Origin: an uncultured Rivibacter sp.
GTDB taxonomy: Bacteria; Pseudomonadota; Gammaproteobacteria; Burkholderiales; Burkholderiaceae
Assembly: GCA_946480925.1 (NCBI GenBank)
Contig: CAMLLU010000028.1
Span: 5,315-69,314 of the forward strand
DNA length: 64,000 nt
Direction: 5' to 3'
How positions within the stretch are numbered: the first letter of the stretch is position 1; every line of letters begins with the position of its first letter. The notes beneath the pieces are model-generated. The model was given only the letters and a program-made list of their open reading frames with translations. It ran no database searches and was not told the origin of the DNA. The translations under genes and the position numbers were made by a program. Below, one piece after another: positions 39,936 to 49,073 of this stretch.

Positions 39936-40763
39936 ATGACCCAGACACAAGCCACCGTCGTGCTGTTGCACTCGAGCGCGAGCTCCGCCAGGCAATGGCA
40001 GGCGCTGGTGGCGCAGCTGCAGCCGCGGCTGCGCTGCCTCGCCATCGATCTGCACGGGCACGGTACCCAGGGCAACTGGCCGGGGCATCGGCCGCTTTCG
40101 CTGGCCGACGAGGCCGAGCTGGTCGCTGCCGAGCTCGGCCATGACGTGGGTAACGTGCATGTGGTCGGCCATTCCTACGGAGCCGCGGTGGCGCTGAAGT
40201 TCGCCGCGCAGTACCCAGGCCGCGTGCGCAGCGTGGTGGCCTACGAGCCCGTGCTGTTCCGCCTGCTCATCGACGACGCGTGCAGCCGCTGCGAGGCCGA
40301 AGAGGCGCTGGCGCTGGGCGAGGGCGTGCGCCTCCGCCTTGCACAGGGGCGTGCCGAGGCGGCAGCCGAACACTTCATCAGCTACTGGTCGGGGGCCGAT
40401 GCATGGCTGGGCCTTTCGCCGGCACGGCGCGAGGTCGTCGCCCTGCGCATGCCTTGCGTTTCATGGCACTTCGAGGCGCTGTACCACGAGCCGCTGGGCC
40501 TCAAGCAGCTGGCGCAGCTGCGGATGCCGATGCTGTTTCTCACCGGTGCACGCACCACTGCCATTGCCCGGCGCATCGGCGAGCTGCTGCGCGCGGCCTT
40601 GCCCGGCGCTGGGCATGAGGTGCTGCCGGGCCTGGGCCACACGGGCCCCATCACGCACGCCGCGCAGGTGAACCCGCTCATCGGGCAGTTCCTGCTCGGC
40701 CAGCCCGCCATTCAACCCAACCCCCAGGCCGCAGGGGCAGTCGCGGCACCCACCCTTGTTTGA
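39936..40763 (+). CDS. Alpha/beta hydrolase
   Basis: 275 aa from ATG 39936 with AAGGAG upstream. Signs of the fold: oxyanion strand VVLLHSSASSARQW, nucleophile elbow VVGHSYGAAVAL (Ser in GHSYG), a late Asp region (LFLTGARTT) and His in LGLGHTGPIT. Substrate unknown. It sits between the BTAD regulator and a methyltransferase in a co-directional set. Confidence 0.85.
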   Translation: MTQTQATVVLLHSSASSARQWQALVAQLQPRLRCLAIDLHGHGTQGNWPGHRPLSLADEAELVAAELGHDVGNVHVVGHSYGAAVALKFAAQYPGRVRSVVAYEPVLFRLLIDDACSRCEAEEALALGEGVRLRLAQGRAEAAAEHFISYWSGADAWLGLSPARREVVALRMPCVSWHFEALYHEPLGLKQLAQLRMPMLFLTGARTTAIARRIGELLRAALPGAGHEVLPGLGHTGPITHAAQVNPLIGQFLLGQPAIQPNPQAAGAVAAPTLV

Positions 40764-40790
40764 CTGAAACGAACTGAGAGAGAGAACACC

Positions 40791-41624
40791 ATGAACCAGG
40801 TACTCGAGAGCCGCACCGCCCAACCTGACCTCGCTGCCATCAAGCAGCGGCAGCAGGCCACCTGGGCCAGCGGAGACTTCGCCGTCGTCGGCACCACCTT
40901 GCAGATCGTCGGCGAGTCGCTCGCGGAAGCGGCCGACGTGCGAGCAGGCGAACGCGTGCTCGACGTGGCGGCCGGCAACGGCAACGCCACGCTGGCCGCG
41001 GCGCGCCGCTTTGCGCTGGTCACCTCCACAGACTACGTGCCCGCGTTGCTCGACAAGGGCCGCGAACGCGCCCGCGCCGAAGGGTTGCCGGTGCAGTTCA
41101 AGGTGGCCGATGCCGAGGCGTTGCCCTTCGACGACGGCACGTTCGACGTGGCGCTGTCCACCTACGGCGTGATGTTCACGGCCGACCACCCGTGCGCCGC
41201 GCAACAGCTGTTGCGCGTGGTGCGCACCGGCGGCCGCATCGGCATGGCCAACTGGACTCCCGAGGGCTTCATCGGCCGGCTGTTCAAGGTGATCGGTGCA
41301 CACCTGCCGCCGCCCGCGGGGCTGAAGTCGCCTGCCCTGTGGGGCACCGAGGCCTACCTCACCGAGCTGTTCGGTGCTCATGCCGTCCACATGCAGGTGC
41401 AGCGGCGCCACTTCAACTTCCGCTACCGCAGCGCCGCCCACTGGGTGCAGGTGTTCCGCGACTTCTACGGCCCCACGCACAAGGCCTTCTCAGCGCTCGA
41501 CGCGGCAGGCCAGCAAGCGCTGGAGCGCGACATCGTGGCGCTGCTGAACGAGATGAACACGGCCGGCGAGGACTCGCTCGTGGTGCCGGGCGAATACCTC
41601 GAAGTGGTGATCACCAAGCGCTGA
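40791..41624 (+). CDS. Class I SAM-dependent methyltransferase
   Basis: 277 aa. The SAM-binding motif I VLDVAAGNGNATLAAA and post-motifs (FKVADAEALPFDDGTFDVALS) place it among UbiE/COQ5-like small-molecule methyltransferases. A purine-rich site (GAGAGAGAA) precedes the ATG. Substrate not predictable; probably one operon with the hydrolase. Confidence 0.88.
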   Translation: MNQVLESRTAQPDLAAIKQRQQATWASGDFAVVGTTLQIVGESLAEAADVRAGERVLDVAAGNGNATLAAARRFALVTSTDYVPALLDKGRERARAEGLPVQFKVADAEALPFDDGTFDVALSTYGVMFTADHPCAAQQLLRVVRTGGRIGMANWTPEGFIGRLFKVIGAHLPPPAGLKSPALWGTEAYLTELFGAHAVHMQVQRRHFNFRYRSAAHWVQVFRDFYGPTHKAFSALDAAGQQALERDIVALLNEMNTAGEDSLVVPGEYLEVVITKR

Positions 41625-41672
41625 GTGCAGTCGAGCGCCATGCCCTTTCACCCGCATTGAAAGAACCATCAC

Positions 41673-42857
41673 ATGCAACACACCCAACGCATCCTCTTCG
41701 CCGCAGCCGCGCTGGCGGCCGCATTGCCAGCAGCCCAGGCCGACGCCGTCACCGACTGGAACACGAAGGCCGGGGACATCCTCGCCGAGGCCAAGCTCGG
41801 CACGCCGCCGGCCGTGCGCGCCATGGCCATCGTGCAGACGGCCGTGCTCGAAGCGGTGAACACGGCAGGTCCACGTGCCTCGCTCGACGCCGCGGTGGCT
41901 GCAGCCAACCGCGCGGCGCTGGTCCAGCTGCTGCCCGCACAGCAGGCGGCCATCGACGTGGCCTACCAGGCCGCGCTGGGCGGCATTGCCGAAGGCGCTG
42001 CCAAGGCCGAAGGCGTGGCCGCCGGTGAGCGGGCCGCTGCCGAGGTGCTGCGTGCCCGTGCCGACGATGCAGCGACGGCAGCCGAGTCGTACCGGCCGCA
42101 CACCACTGCAGGGGCCTATGTGCCCACTGTCACGCCGGCCGTCTCTCATTGGCCGCAGCGCAAGCCGTGGCTCATGGGCCATGCCGCGCAGTTCCGCCCC
42201 GCGCCGCCGCCCGCGTTGACGAGCGATACCTGGGCACGCGACTACAACGAGATCAAGGCCCTGGGCGCCAGGAACAGCACGCGCCGCACGGCCGAGCAGA
42301 CCGAGATCGCGCGGTTCTGGGAATACTCGCTGCCACCCATCTACACCGGTGTGGTGCGCTCGGTGGCGCTGCAGCCTGGGCGCGACGTGGCCCGCAATGC
42401 GCGCCTGTATGCCGCCGCTGTGCAGGCCATGGACGATGCGCTGATCAGCGTGTTCGACGCCAAGTACCACTACAACTTCTGGCGCCCCGTCACGGCCATT
42501 CGCAATGGCGATGCCGATGGCCACGACGGCACCGCGCGCGACGCGAGCTGGGTGCCGATGATCGACAACCCGATGCACCCCGAATACCCCAGCGGCCACG
42601 CCATCCTGGCCGGTGCGGTGGCGGCCGTGGTGAAGGCCGACGCCGGCCGCGGCGCGATGCCGGTGCTGGCCACTGCCAGCCCCACGGCCAAGGGGGCGGT
42701 GCGGCGGTGGAACAGCGTGGGCGACTTCGTGCGCGAGGTGTCGGATGCGCGCGTCTACGAAGGCGTGCACTTCCGCTTCTCCACCGAGGTGGGCGCGGCG
42801 ATGGGCCTGCAGATCGGCGAGCTGGCGGCGACGCAGCTGCTGCTGCCGCCGCACTGA
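41673..42857 (+). CDS. Exported vanadium-haloperoxidase/PAP2-superfamily protein
   Basis: 394 aa with a signal peptide (MQHTQRILFAAAALAAALPAAQA). The acid-phosphatase/haloperoxidase motifs are visible: K-x6-RP in KYHYNFWRP, PSGH in EYPSGHAIL, and R-x5-H in RVYEGVHFRFS. In the third motif the usual Asp four residues after the His is Ser. Such periplasmic proteins act as phosphatases or vanadate-dependent haloperoxidases; which applies here is unclear. Last gene of the BTAD-associated run. Confidence 0.85.
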   Translation: MQHTQRILFAAAALAAALPAAQADAVTDWNTKAGDILAEAKLGTPPAVRAMAIVQTAVLEAVNTAGPRASLDAAVAAANRAALVQLLPAQQAAIDVAYQAALGGIAEGAAKAEGVAAGERAAAEVLRARADDAATAAESYRPHTTAGAYVPTVTPAVSHWPQRKPWLMGHAAQFRPAPPPALTSDTWARDYNEIKALGARNSTRRTAEQTEIARFWEYSLPPIYTGVVRSVALQPGRDVARNARLYAAAVQAMDDALISVFDAKYHYNFWRPVTAIRNGDADGHDGTARDASWVPMIDNPMHPEYPSGHAILAGAVAAVVKADAGRGAMPVLATASPTAKGAVRRWNSVGDFVREVSDARVYEGVHFRFSTEVGAAMGLQIGELAATQLLLPPH

Positions 42858-42874
42858 AAGCAAGCACGTTGAAG

Positions 42875-42908
42875 CGCAGTGCCGTGCCGCCGTGCGGCAC
42901 GGCCTGCG
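42875..42908. terminator. Strong hairpin between convergent genes
   Basis: GCCGTGCCGC-CGT-GCGGCACGGC is a perfect 10-bp stem, extended by CGCAG/CTGCG after one unpaired base on the left. A stem of about 15 bp fits as a bidirectional terminator for the PAP2-like gene and vanB, although no long T-tract follows. Confidence 0.65.
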
Positions 42909-42909
42909 T

Positions 42910-43875
42910 TCACAGGTCGAGCACCAGCATCGGTGTCTTCGAGCGCGAACAGCAGGGCGTGAACTGGTCGTTGGCGGCCTGCTCCTCGGGCGTGAGGTAC
43001 ATGTCCTTGTGGTCGGGCACGCCTTCGAGCACGCGTGTGAGGCAGGTGCCGCACACGCCTTGCTCGCACGAGGTCTGCACCTCCACGCCGGCGGCCGCCA
43101 AGGCCTGCACTACCGTCTTGTCCTTGGGCACCACAACCACCTTGCCAGAGCTCGCGAGCTTCACCTCGAAGCTCGCGTCGTCGGCCGACTTCACCACCTC
43201 GGCGCTGAAGAACTCGTAGTGCAGCTGCGCCTCGGGCCAACCCTGTGCTCGTGCAGTGGAAAGCACCGCATCCATGAAGCCCTTGGGCCCGCACACGTAG
43301 AGGTGCACGCCTGGCTGCGGCTCGCGCAGCAGTGCGGCGAGGTCGAGCTTCTGCGCTGCGTCGCCATCGTCGAAGTGGAGCTGCACGCGCGGTGCGTAAG
43401 GCGCTGCCTGAATGCGCTGCATGAAGGCCATGCGGTCACGCGAGCGGGTGCAGTAGTGCATCTCGAAATCGGCGCCCGTCACCGCCAGCCGTTCGGCCAT
43501 GCACAGGATGGGCGTGACGCCGATGCCGCCGGCCAGCAGCAGGCTGCGCTTGGCTTCATGCGCGAGCGGAAAGTGGTTCTTCGGCGCGCTGATCGACAGC
43601 ACGTCGCCCACGTCGATGCGCTCGTGCATGGCCTTGGAGCCGCCGCGCGTGTTGGCGTCTTTCAGCACCGCGATCAGATAGCGGTGCGTTTCCTTCGGGT
43701 CGTTGCACAGCGAGTACTGGCGCACCACGCCGTCGGCGGCCTGCACGTCGATGTGCGAGCCGGCAGAAAACGCCGGCAGCGCGCGGCCGTTCACTTCCAC
43801 CAGCTCGAAGCTGCAGATGTCGGTCGCTTCGACAGTCTTGGCCGCGACGCGGACCGAGATGCTTCCAACGCTCAT
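42910..43875 (-). CDS. vanB: Vanillate O-demethylase reductase subunit (ferredoxin-NAD reductase)
   Basis: 321 aa passing electrons from NAD(P)H through FMN and a 2Fe-2S centre to VanA. Order: FMN/flavin domain (GSHIDVQAADGVVRQYSLCND), NAD domain (LLLAGGIGVTPILCMAERL), C-terminal plant-type 2Fe-2S cluster with CEQGVCGTC and a distal Cys (TPCCSRS). The start overlaps the vanA stop by 4 bp. Together with vanA and the matching operator, the vanillate assignment is strong. Confidence 0.9.
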   Translation of the reverse strand: MSVGSISVRVAAKTVEATDICSFELVEVNGRALPAFSAGSHIDVQAADGVVRQYSLCNDPKETHRYLIAVLKDANTRGGSKAMHERIDVGDVLSISAPKNHFPLAHEAKRSLLLAGGIGVTPILCMAERLAVTGADFEMHYCTRSRDRMAFMQRIQAAPYAPRVQLHFDDGDAAQKLDLAALLREPQPGVHLYVCGPKGFMDAVLSTARAQGWPEAQLHYEFFSAEVVKSADDASFEVKLASSGKVVVVPKDKTVVQALAAAGVEVQTSCEQGVCGTCLTRVLEGVPDHKDMYLTPEEQAANDQFTPCCSRSKTPMLVLDL

Positions 43876-44921
43876 GCCGCCACCGCCATCCCGTCGCCGC
43901 GCTCTTCGGCCAGCATCCGGTCGATGACGCGGCGCGACTGCACGCCGCCAGCGTCGATGTTGAGCTTGAGCAGGTTGCGCTCGGGCCAGGCGAGCAGGTT
44001 CTTCTGCTGGCGCTCGAGCATCTCGAGGTCTTCGCTGAAGATCTTGCCCTGGCCTTCACGGATCTTCGCGGTGAGCTCCGCGTCGTGCGCCTGGAAGTTG
44101 CGCGCCATGCCCCAGAAGTACCAGATCGAGGTCTCGGTCTCGGGGGTGATGAAGTCGACCACGACGCTGGAAGCCTTCTTGTCGGCCGGCGCGTCGTAGC
44201 CGCCGTGGCCGGCCAGTGCCACGCCCACTTCGATCATCACGTGGCTGGGCGGCGAGAAGCGGCAGATCTGCCAGCGGTCCACCGGCTGGTCGTCGGGCAG
44301 GTTGTTGCCGCGCAGCGCCATCTTCCAGAAGGGCGGCGCCATGATGTTGTGCATGAAGCGGCTGGTGACCACCTCGTCGCCTTCGGTCTTGGTGGTGGGC
44401 GCGGCCTCGTCGATCTCCTTCTGGCCGATGCTGTTGGCATGCACGTAGGTCTCGTGCGTGAGGTCCATCAGGTTGTCGATCATGAGGCGGTAGTCGCAGG
44501 CAATGTGATAGAGCCCGCCGCCATAGGCCCACTCGGGGTTTTCGGCCCAGTGCAGGGGGTGGATCCTGGCCGGGTCGGCCTTGGCTGCATCACCGGGCCA
44601 CACCCAGATGAAGCCATGGCGCTCGACCACCGGGTAGGCGCGAATGGCCGGGAAGCCGCGCACGCGCTGGCCGGGCATGGCGATGGTCTTGCCGTCACAA
44701 CCCATTTCGAGCCCGTGGTAGCCGCACACCAGCTTGCCTTCGCACACGCGGCCCAGCGACAGGGGCGCGCCGCGGTGCGGGCAGAAGTCTTCGAGCGCCG
44801 CGACCTGGCCGTCGGACCCGCGGTAGAACACGATGGGCTCGTTGCAGATCTTGCGGCCCAGGGGCTTGCCGTCGATCTCATCAGGCGTGGCGGCGACGTA
44901 CCAGGCGTTTTTCGGGAACAT
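43872..44921 (-). CDS. vanA: Vanillate O-demethylase oxygenase subunit (Rieske)
   Basis: 349 aa from ATG 44921 (MFPKNAWYVAA). Catalyses oxidative demethylation of vanillate to protocatechuate plus formaldehyde. Rieske ligands CPHRGAPLS and CGYHG; mononuclear iron site in DNLMDLTHETYVH (Asp, His, His). An extra upstream in-frame start (44966) would extend into the operator region and is not used. Divergent from vanR. Confidence 0.92.
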   Translation of the reverse strand: MFPKNAWYVAATPDEIDGKPLGRKICNEPIVFYRGSDGQVAALEDFCPHRGAPLSLGRVCEGKLVCGYHGLEMGCDGKTIAMPGQRVRGFPAIRAYPVVERHGFIWVWPGDAAKADPARIHPLHWAENPEWAYGGGLYHIACDYRLMIDNLMDLTHETYVHANSIGQKEIDEAAPTTKTEGDEVVTSRFMHNIMAPPFWKMALRGNNLPDDQPVDRWQICRFSPPSHVMIEVGVALAGHGGYDAPADKKASSVVVDFITPETETSIWYFWGMARNFQAHDAELTAKIREGQGKIFSEDLEMLERQQKNLLAWPERNLLKLNIDAGGVQSRRVIDRMLAEERGDGMAVAA

Positions 44922-44955
44922 GGTCGCGGGTCTCCGTAGGGTTCTGGTTGGCTTG

Positions 44956-44967
44956 ATTGGATCCAAT
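44956..44967. promoter_or_regulatory. VanR operator, copy 1
   Basis: ATTGGATCCAAT, a perfect 12-bp palindrome identical to the known VanR operator (VanO), 35 bp upstream of the vanA start. Confidence 0.9.
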
Positions 44968-45007
44968 TATTGGCATTCTGGCCGATGGAAGTCAAAATAT
45001 TCCTGTA

Positions 45008-45019
45008 ATTGGATCCAAT
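45008..45019. promoter_or_regulatory. VanR operator, copy 2
   Basis: A second identical ATTGGATCCAAT, 17 bp before the vanR start and exactly 52 bp centre-to-centre from copy 1 (five helical turns). Confidence 0.9.
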
Positions 45020-45036
45020 GTGGGCATAGAACAAAC

Positions 45037-45735
45037 ATGGCCGAAGACTCCGGCAGCGTGATCGCCACGTTGCGAAAGCTCATCATCGAAGGGCACTACG
45101 CCGCTGGCACGCGCCTGGCCGAGATCCCGGTGGCCGAGGCGCTGGGCGTGTCGCGCACGCCGGTGCGGCTGGCCTTTCGCACGCTGGAACAGGAAGGCCT
45201 GCTGCAGCTGGCCGGCAAGCGCGGCTACGTGGTGCGCGAGTTTTCAGACCACGACGTGCTGTGTGCGCTCGAAGTGCGCGGCGTGCTCGAAGGGCTGGCG
45301 GCAAGGCGGCTGGCCGAGCGCGGCATGGGCGAAGCGGTGCGCTCGCGCCTGGCCGGCGCGGTGGAGCAGGGCAGGCAGCTGCTCGCCAAGGGCCACATCA
45401 CCGAAGAAGACATCGGTACGTGGAGCCAGCTCAACAAGGTGTTCCACGACACCATCGTCGATGCCACCGAAAGCCCGGTGATCGCCGACGCGATTGCGCG
45501 CAACAACCACCTGCCGTTCGCCTCGGCCGACTCGATCATCATCGACCCGCAGGCCTTGGACCGCGAGTACGAGAAGCTGCGCTTCGCCCAGCTGCAGCAC
45601 GAGCTGGTGTTCGAGGCGCTCGAGCAGCGCGAGTCGGCAAGGGTGGAGATGCTGATGCGCGAGCACGCCTACATCGGGCTGCGGTATGGCAAGTTGTTCG
45701 GGTTGACGACCCGGGTGCCGGGAGTAGGGGCCTGA
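45037..45735 (+). CDS. vanR: Vanillate-responsive GntR/FadR-family repressor VanR
   Basis: 232 aa from ATG 45037. N-terminal winged helix (AEALGVSRTPVRLAFRTLEQEGLL), C-terminal FCD ligand domain with metal-site Asp/His residues (LNKVFHDTIVD, LQHELVFEAL). It represses vanAB and itself through the twin operators until vanillate binds. Divergent from vanA. Confidence 0.92.
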   Translation: MAEDSGSVIATLRKLIIEGHYAAGTRLAEIPVAEALGVSRTPVRLAFRTLEQEGLLQLAGKRGYVVREFSDHDVLCALEVRGVLEGLAARRLAERGMGEAVRSRLAGAVEQGRQLLAKGHITEEDIGTWSQLNKVFHDTIVDATESPVIADAIARNNHLPFASADSIIIDPQALDREYEKLRFAQLQHELVFEALEQRESARVEMLMREHAYIGLRYGKLFGLTTRVPGVGA

Positions 45736-45840
45736 TGGAGAGCTGACGCGGCGCGTGCTGGCCTGCCCCGTCAGGGCAAGCCCGTGCCGGCGGTTGCGCG
45801 GAGGTCACCTAGAATCCGGCCGCCGCAGGGGGAGGGCATC

Positions 45841-48800
45841 TTGAGGAAGATCGCATCCGCGACGCTGACGCGCGCTCACCCGCGCGAACGACGCTGCACG
45901 GTGGAGCTCATCGAGCTCGACCTGCCCGCGGGCCGGGAACCGTCGGCCCGCTACATCGTCACCATCCGCCAGGACAACGGCGAGTCGTCGCTGACCGCCG
46001 TGCCCTGTCCGCTCGCCGAAGCGGAACGCCGCGCGCTCGACTTCCTCCGTCGCCGGCTCGCCGCCGGCGAGACGCTGCAACGCCGCGAGGGCTTCGACGC
46101 ACTCGGCGTTGATGTGCCCGGGGCCTCCTCCGCGTCGACCGACCGCTCTCCTGGCCGGCAGCCGGCAGCGGCCGCCGGCCAGGTGCCGCCCCACATCGCG
46201 GCCCTGGTCGCCCGGTTCGCGCCCGCATCATGGAAGCTCGAACCCGCCGACCGCCGTGCCCGTGCCGCCTGGCGTGTCGCCGAATGCAGCGACCGCAGCG
46301 AAGCCAACCCGGCCGCGCAACGCGCGCTGCGCGGCTTGGTGCCTCGCCTCGTCGAGTTGCTCGAAAGCGGCAACGACCTGCTCGACCTCTGTCTTGCCGC
46401 CGCGATCGGCCGCCTCGGCGATCCCGGCGCCGCGGAGGCGATGGGGGTGCTTTCCGAGCGCGGGCGCAGTCCCGCCACCCAGCGTTTCGCTCATCAGGCT
46501 CGGCTGATGCTGCTGCCGCCCGACGAGTTGCGGGCCCACGCCGAGCTGCTGTCCAGCCAGTGGTCCGAGGAACTTTCGCTGGTGCCCACCGGCCCGTCGC
46601 TGGTGCTGGCCTTGCTGGAAGCACTGGAAGCCCGGCGCCTGGACTGGCCCGATCTGCTGCAGGACTGGTACGACATCGCACTCGCGCGCCCCGCCGTCCG
46701 CGCGAAGGTGCTGGACCTGCTCACCGCGCTGCCGGTGGAGGCCGAGTCCTTCCAGGCGATGCGCTACGTCTACAAGACCGCCGAACTGCGCCGCGACGCC
46801 GAAGTCATCGGCCTGCTGCACGCGCGCTTCGAGAACACCCGACCCGCGCAGGGCAGCGTGACGCGGCGTCACTACAAGTCGCCCGAGACCGGCGAATGGA
46901 TCGTCCGCCAAGGCGGCGCGAAGCATAAGCCGGTGCGCGCCTACGGCCGGCCGACCCGCGAGTACCTTCGCCTGCGAGGGTGGCGCACGTTGCGGCGCCT
47001 GGCCGCGATCGGGCATCCGCACGCGCCTGAGCTCGCCGTCGAACTGCTGCTCGGCCTGCGCGACGACGAGGTGCCGCCGGCCAGCGAGGAAACCCATACC
47101 GACTACGCCCGCGGCGGCCTCGTCCGCACCCAACGCCACTTCCCTGCGGGCGCTCATTGGCTGCTGGTCTCCCGCCTGCTGCTGCCGGCCCTGCCGAACC
47201 TGGGCACCGGCGCACGCACGCGCCGCCTCTGGACGCGGGAGCCGCTGGACCTGACCCGCGCGCTGCCACAGCGCGCCGAGGCGCTGCAGCCGATGTGGAA
47301 CGCCCACCCTGAAGCCCTGCTGCGCCTGGCGATGCACAGCCGCAGCGCGCTGGCGCAGGCCGTGGTCGCCCGCGCGCTGCAGGACCATGCGGACTTCATG
47401 CACCGCCAGCCCCCGGCTGTGCTGCAGACTCTCCTGCGCAGTCTGTATGGGCCGGCCGTGGAGATCGGCTTCCAGGTCGCCCGCGCTCATGTGGAGCGCG
47501 GCGACAGCGATGCCCAGGTGCCCTGGCTCCGGTTGATGGCCGAGAGCACGCATGCCGCCGTGCGCGACTTCGCCCTGCTGCACATTGCCGGCGACCCGGG
47601 CACCTTCGCGCGCTACCCCGAACTGGTCGTCGCGCTGCTGCTCAACGGCCAGGAGCGGGCGCGCAGGCAGGGGTACGGCCTGGCGTTGCTCGCGCCGCCG
47701 CAGCCGCTGATCGATGAACTGCTGTCCGCGCTGCTCGCCGCCGGAGACGGCAATCCCGGGCTCCCGGAGGGGGCCGCGCTGATCGAGCAGTTGCTGGCCG
47801 GGCCGCTCGCCGAAGCTGGCGCCGCCGCCGTGCTCGCGCAACTCGGCGCGCTGCTGCCGCTGCTCGAACAGCCTGCCGTGCCGGTCGTGCGCGTCGGCGT
47901 GTCCTGGCTGTTGCTGCATCCGGCCGGCCTGACGCTGCTGCCGCCGGCGTTGATGACCGGCCTGCTCGCCGCCGCCGATGTCGACCGACGCGCCTGCGGG
48001 GTGCGCCTGCTCGCCGCATTGCCCGACGACGTGCTGCTGCGGCAGGTCGAGTTGATCGCCGATCTCGCCACCCATGCCCACGGCGGCATCCGCCAAGCCA
48101 TCGGCCCGGCTCTACTGCGCGTGGCACGCAAGGACGGCGAATTCGCGCAGGCGATCGCCGAGCGCCTGCATCGTTCCCTGTTCCAGACCGAGGCCGGCGA
48201 CGGGGCCCACGCCGACGCGCTCGGGTGGCTGACCCAAGGCCTGGCTCCGCACGCGCCGGCCCGCGACCCATCCGGCACGTGGCGAGCGCTGCAGGCCCGC
48301 AGCCCCGGCGCACAGCGCTACGGCGCCTGGGCCCTTGCGTCGCTCACGCCCGGCGACTTCACGCTGCGGCAGCTCGCCACCCTGGCACGTCATGCCGACG
48401 TGGGCGTCCGGACGTGGGCGATGCAGTCGCTCGACAGCCGCCTTTCCCCGGTGCCTTCGCCCGAGCATGCCGAACAACTGCTGCCGCTGGCCGAGTCCAC
48501 CTTCGACGACGCCATAGCCTATACCCGCACGCTGTTCGGCGAGCGCTTGCCCGATGAGTCGCTCGACATCAAGCTGCTGATCGCCTGGGTGGACCATCCG
48601 CAGCCGTGGGTGCAGGCCTTGGGCCGGGCGCGGCTGGTGCGCCGCATGAGCGCCGCCGACGCGTCGCTGTGCCTGACGCGGCTGAGCCAGCACCCCGGCA
48701 CGCAGGTGCAGCTCTTCATCACGCAATGGCTGCTGGAGCTGCCGACCGATGAGCCGGTGTCCCTCGCGCAGCAGTTGCGTGCGCTGAAGCCGTACTTCCT

Positions 48801-49068
48801 CACCGTCTTGAGCCAGGTACATCGCGGCCGCGCCGCGAAGTCGCGCATCACCGCGTTCCTGCGCGCGCAGACGGCCGCCGTCGAGACGGCTGCAGTCGTG
48901 GCGGAGATCTTCGCGCGCCAGGTCGTCACCGCCAGCCTGACCGACAAGCCGCAGTACATCGCCGGCCTGCGCGACATCGCCGCGAAACACCCCGGCATTG
49001 CGCTGCCCTTCCTGCACTGGCAGCAGCCTTCCGCGCCGCAGGCGCCCTCCCTGGACAACGCCGCCTGA
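45841..49068 (+). CDS. Retron-associated HEAT/ARM-repeat protein
   Basis: 1,075 aa. TTG 45841 is chosen as start because GGGGGAGGG lies at ideal spacing before it; the longer frame to 45784 has no site. Residues 1-95 form a small beta-rich N-terminal domain (ARYIVTIRQDNGESSLTAVP); the rest is helical HEAT/ARM-like repeat (for example LLDLCLAAAIGRLGDPGAAEAM, LRQLATLARHADVGVRTWAMQSL). No catalytic motif is seen. Five bp separate it from the SWIM gene, and both lead into a retron ncRNA and RT. This gene pair is what I recall as the accessory set of type XIII retrons. Inferred: effector or regulator in phage defence. Confidence 0.8.
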   Translation: MRKIASATLTRAHPRERRCTVELIELDLPAGREPSARYIVTIRQDNGESSLTAVPCPLAEAERRALDFLRRRLAAGETLQRREGFDALGVDVPGASSASTDRSPGRQPAAAAGQVPPHIAALVARFAPASWKLEPADRRARAAWRVAECSDRSEANPAAQRALRGLVPRLVELLESGNDLLDLCLAAAIGRLGDPGAAEAMGVLSERGRSPATQRFAHQARLMLLPPDELRAHAELLSSQWSEELSLVPTGPSLVLALLEALEARRLDWPDLLQDWYDIALARPAVRAKVLDLLTALPVEAESFQAMRYVYKTAELRRDAEVIGLLHARFENTRPAQGSVTRRHYKSPETGEWIVRQGGAKHKPVRAYGRPTREYLRLRGWRTLRRLAAIGHPHAPELAVELLLGLRDDEVPPASEETHTDYARGGLVRTQRHFPAGAHWLLVSRLLLPALPNLGTGARTRRLWTREPLDLTRALPQRAEALQPMWNAHPEALLRLAMHSRSALAQAVVARALQDHADFMHRQPPAVLQTLLRSLYGPAVEIGFQVARAHVERGDSDAQVPWLRLMAESTHAAVRDFALLHIAGDPGTFARYPELVVALLLNGQERARRQGYGLALLAPPQPLIDELLSALLAAGDGNPGLPEGAALIEQLLAGPLAEAGAAAVLAQLGALLPLLEQPAVPVVRVGVSWLLLHPAGLTLLPPALMTGLLAAADVDRRACGVRLLAALPDDVLLRQVELIADLATHAHGGIRQAIGPALLRVARKDGEFAQAIAERLHRSLFQTEAGDGAHADALGWLTQGLAPHAPARDPSGTWRALQARSPGAQRYGAWALASLTPGDFTLRQLATLARHADVGVRTWAMQSLDSRLSPVPSPEHAEQLLPLAESTFDDAIAYTRTLFGERLPDESLDIKLLIAWVDHPQPWVQALGRARLVRRMSAADASLCLTRLSQHPGTQVQLFITQWLLELPTDEPVSLAQQLRALKPYFLTVLSQVHRGRAAKSRITAFLRAQTAAVETAAVVAEIFARQVVTASLTDKPQYIAGLRDIAAKHPGIALPFLHWQQPSAPQAPSLDNAA

Positions 49069-49073
49069 CGACG

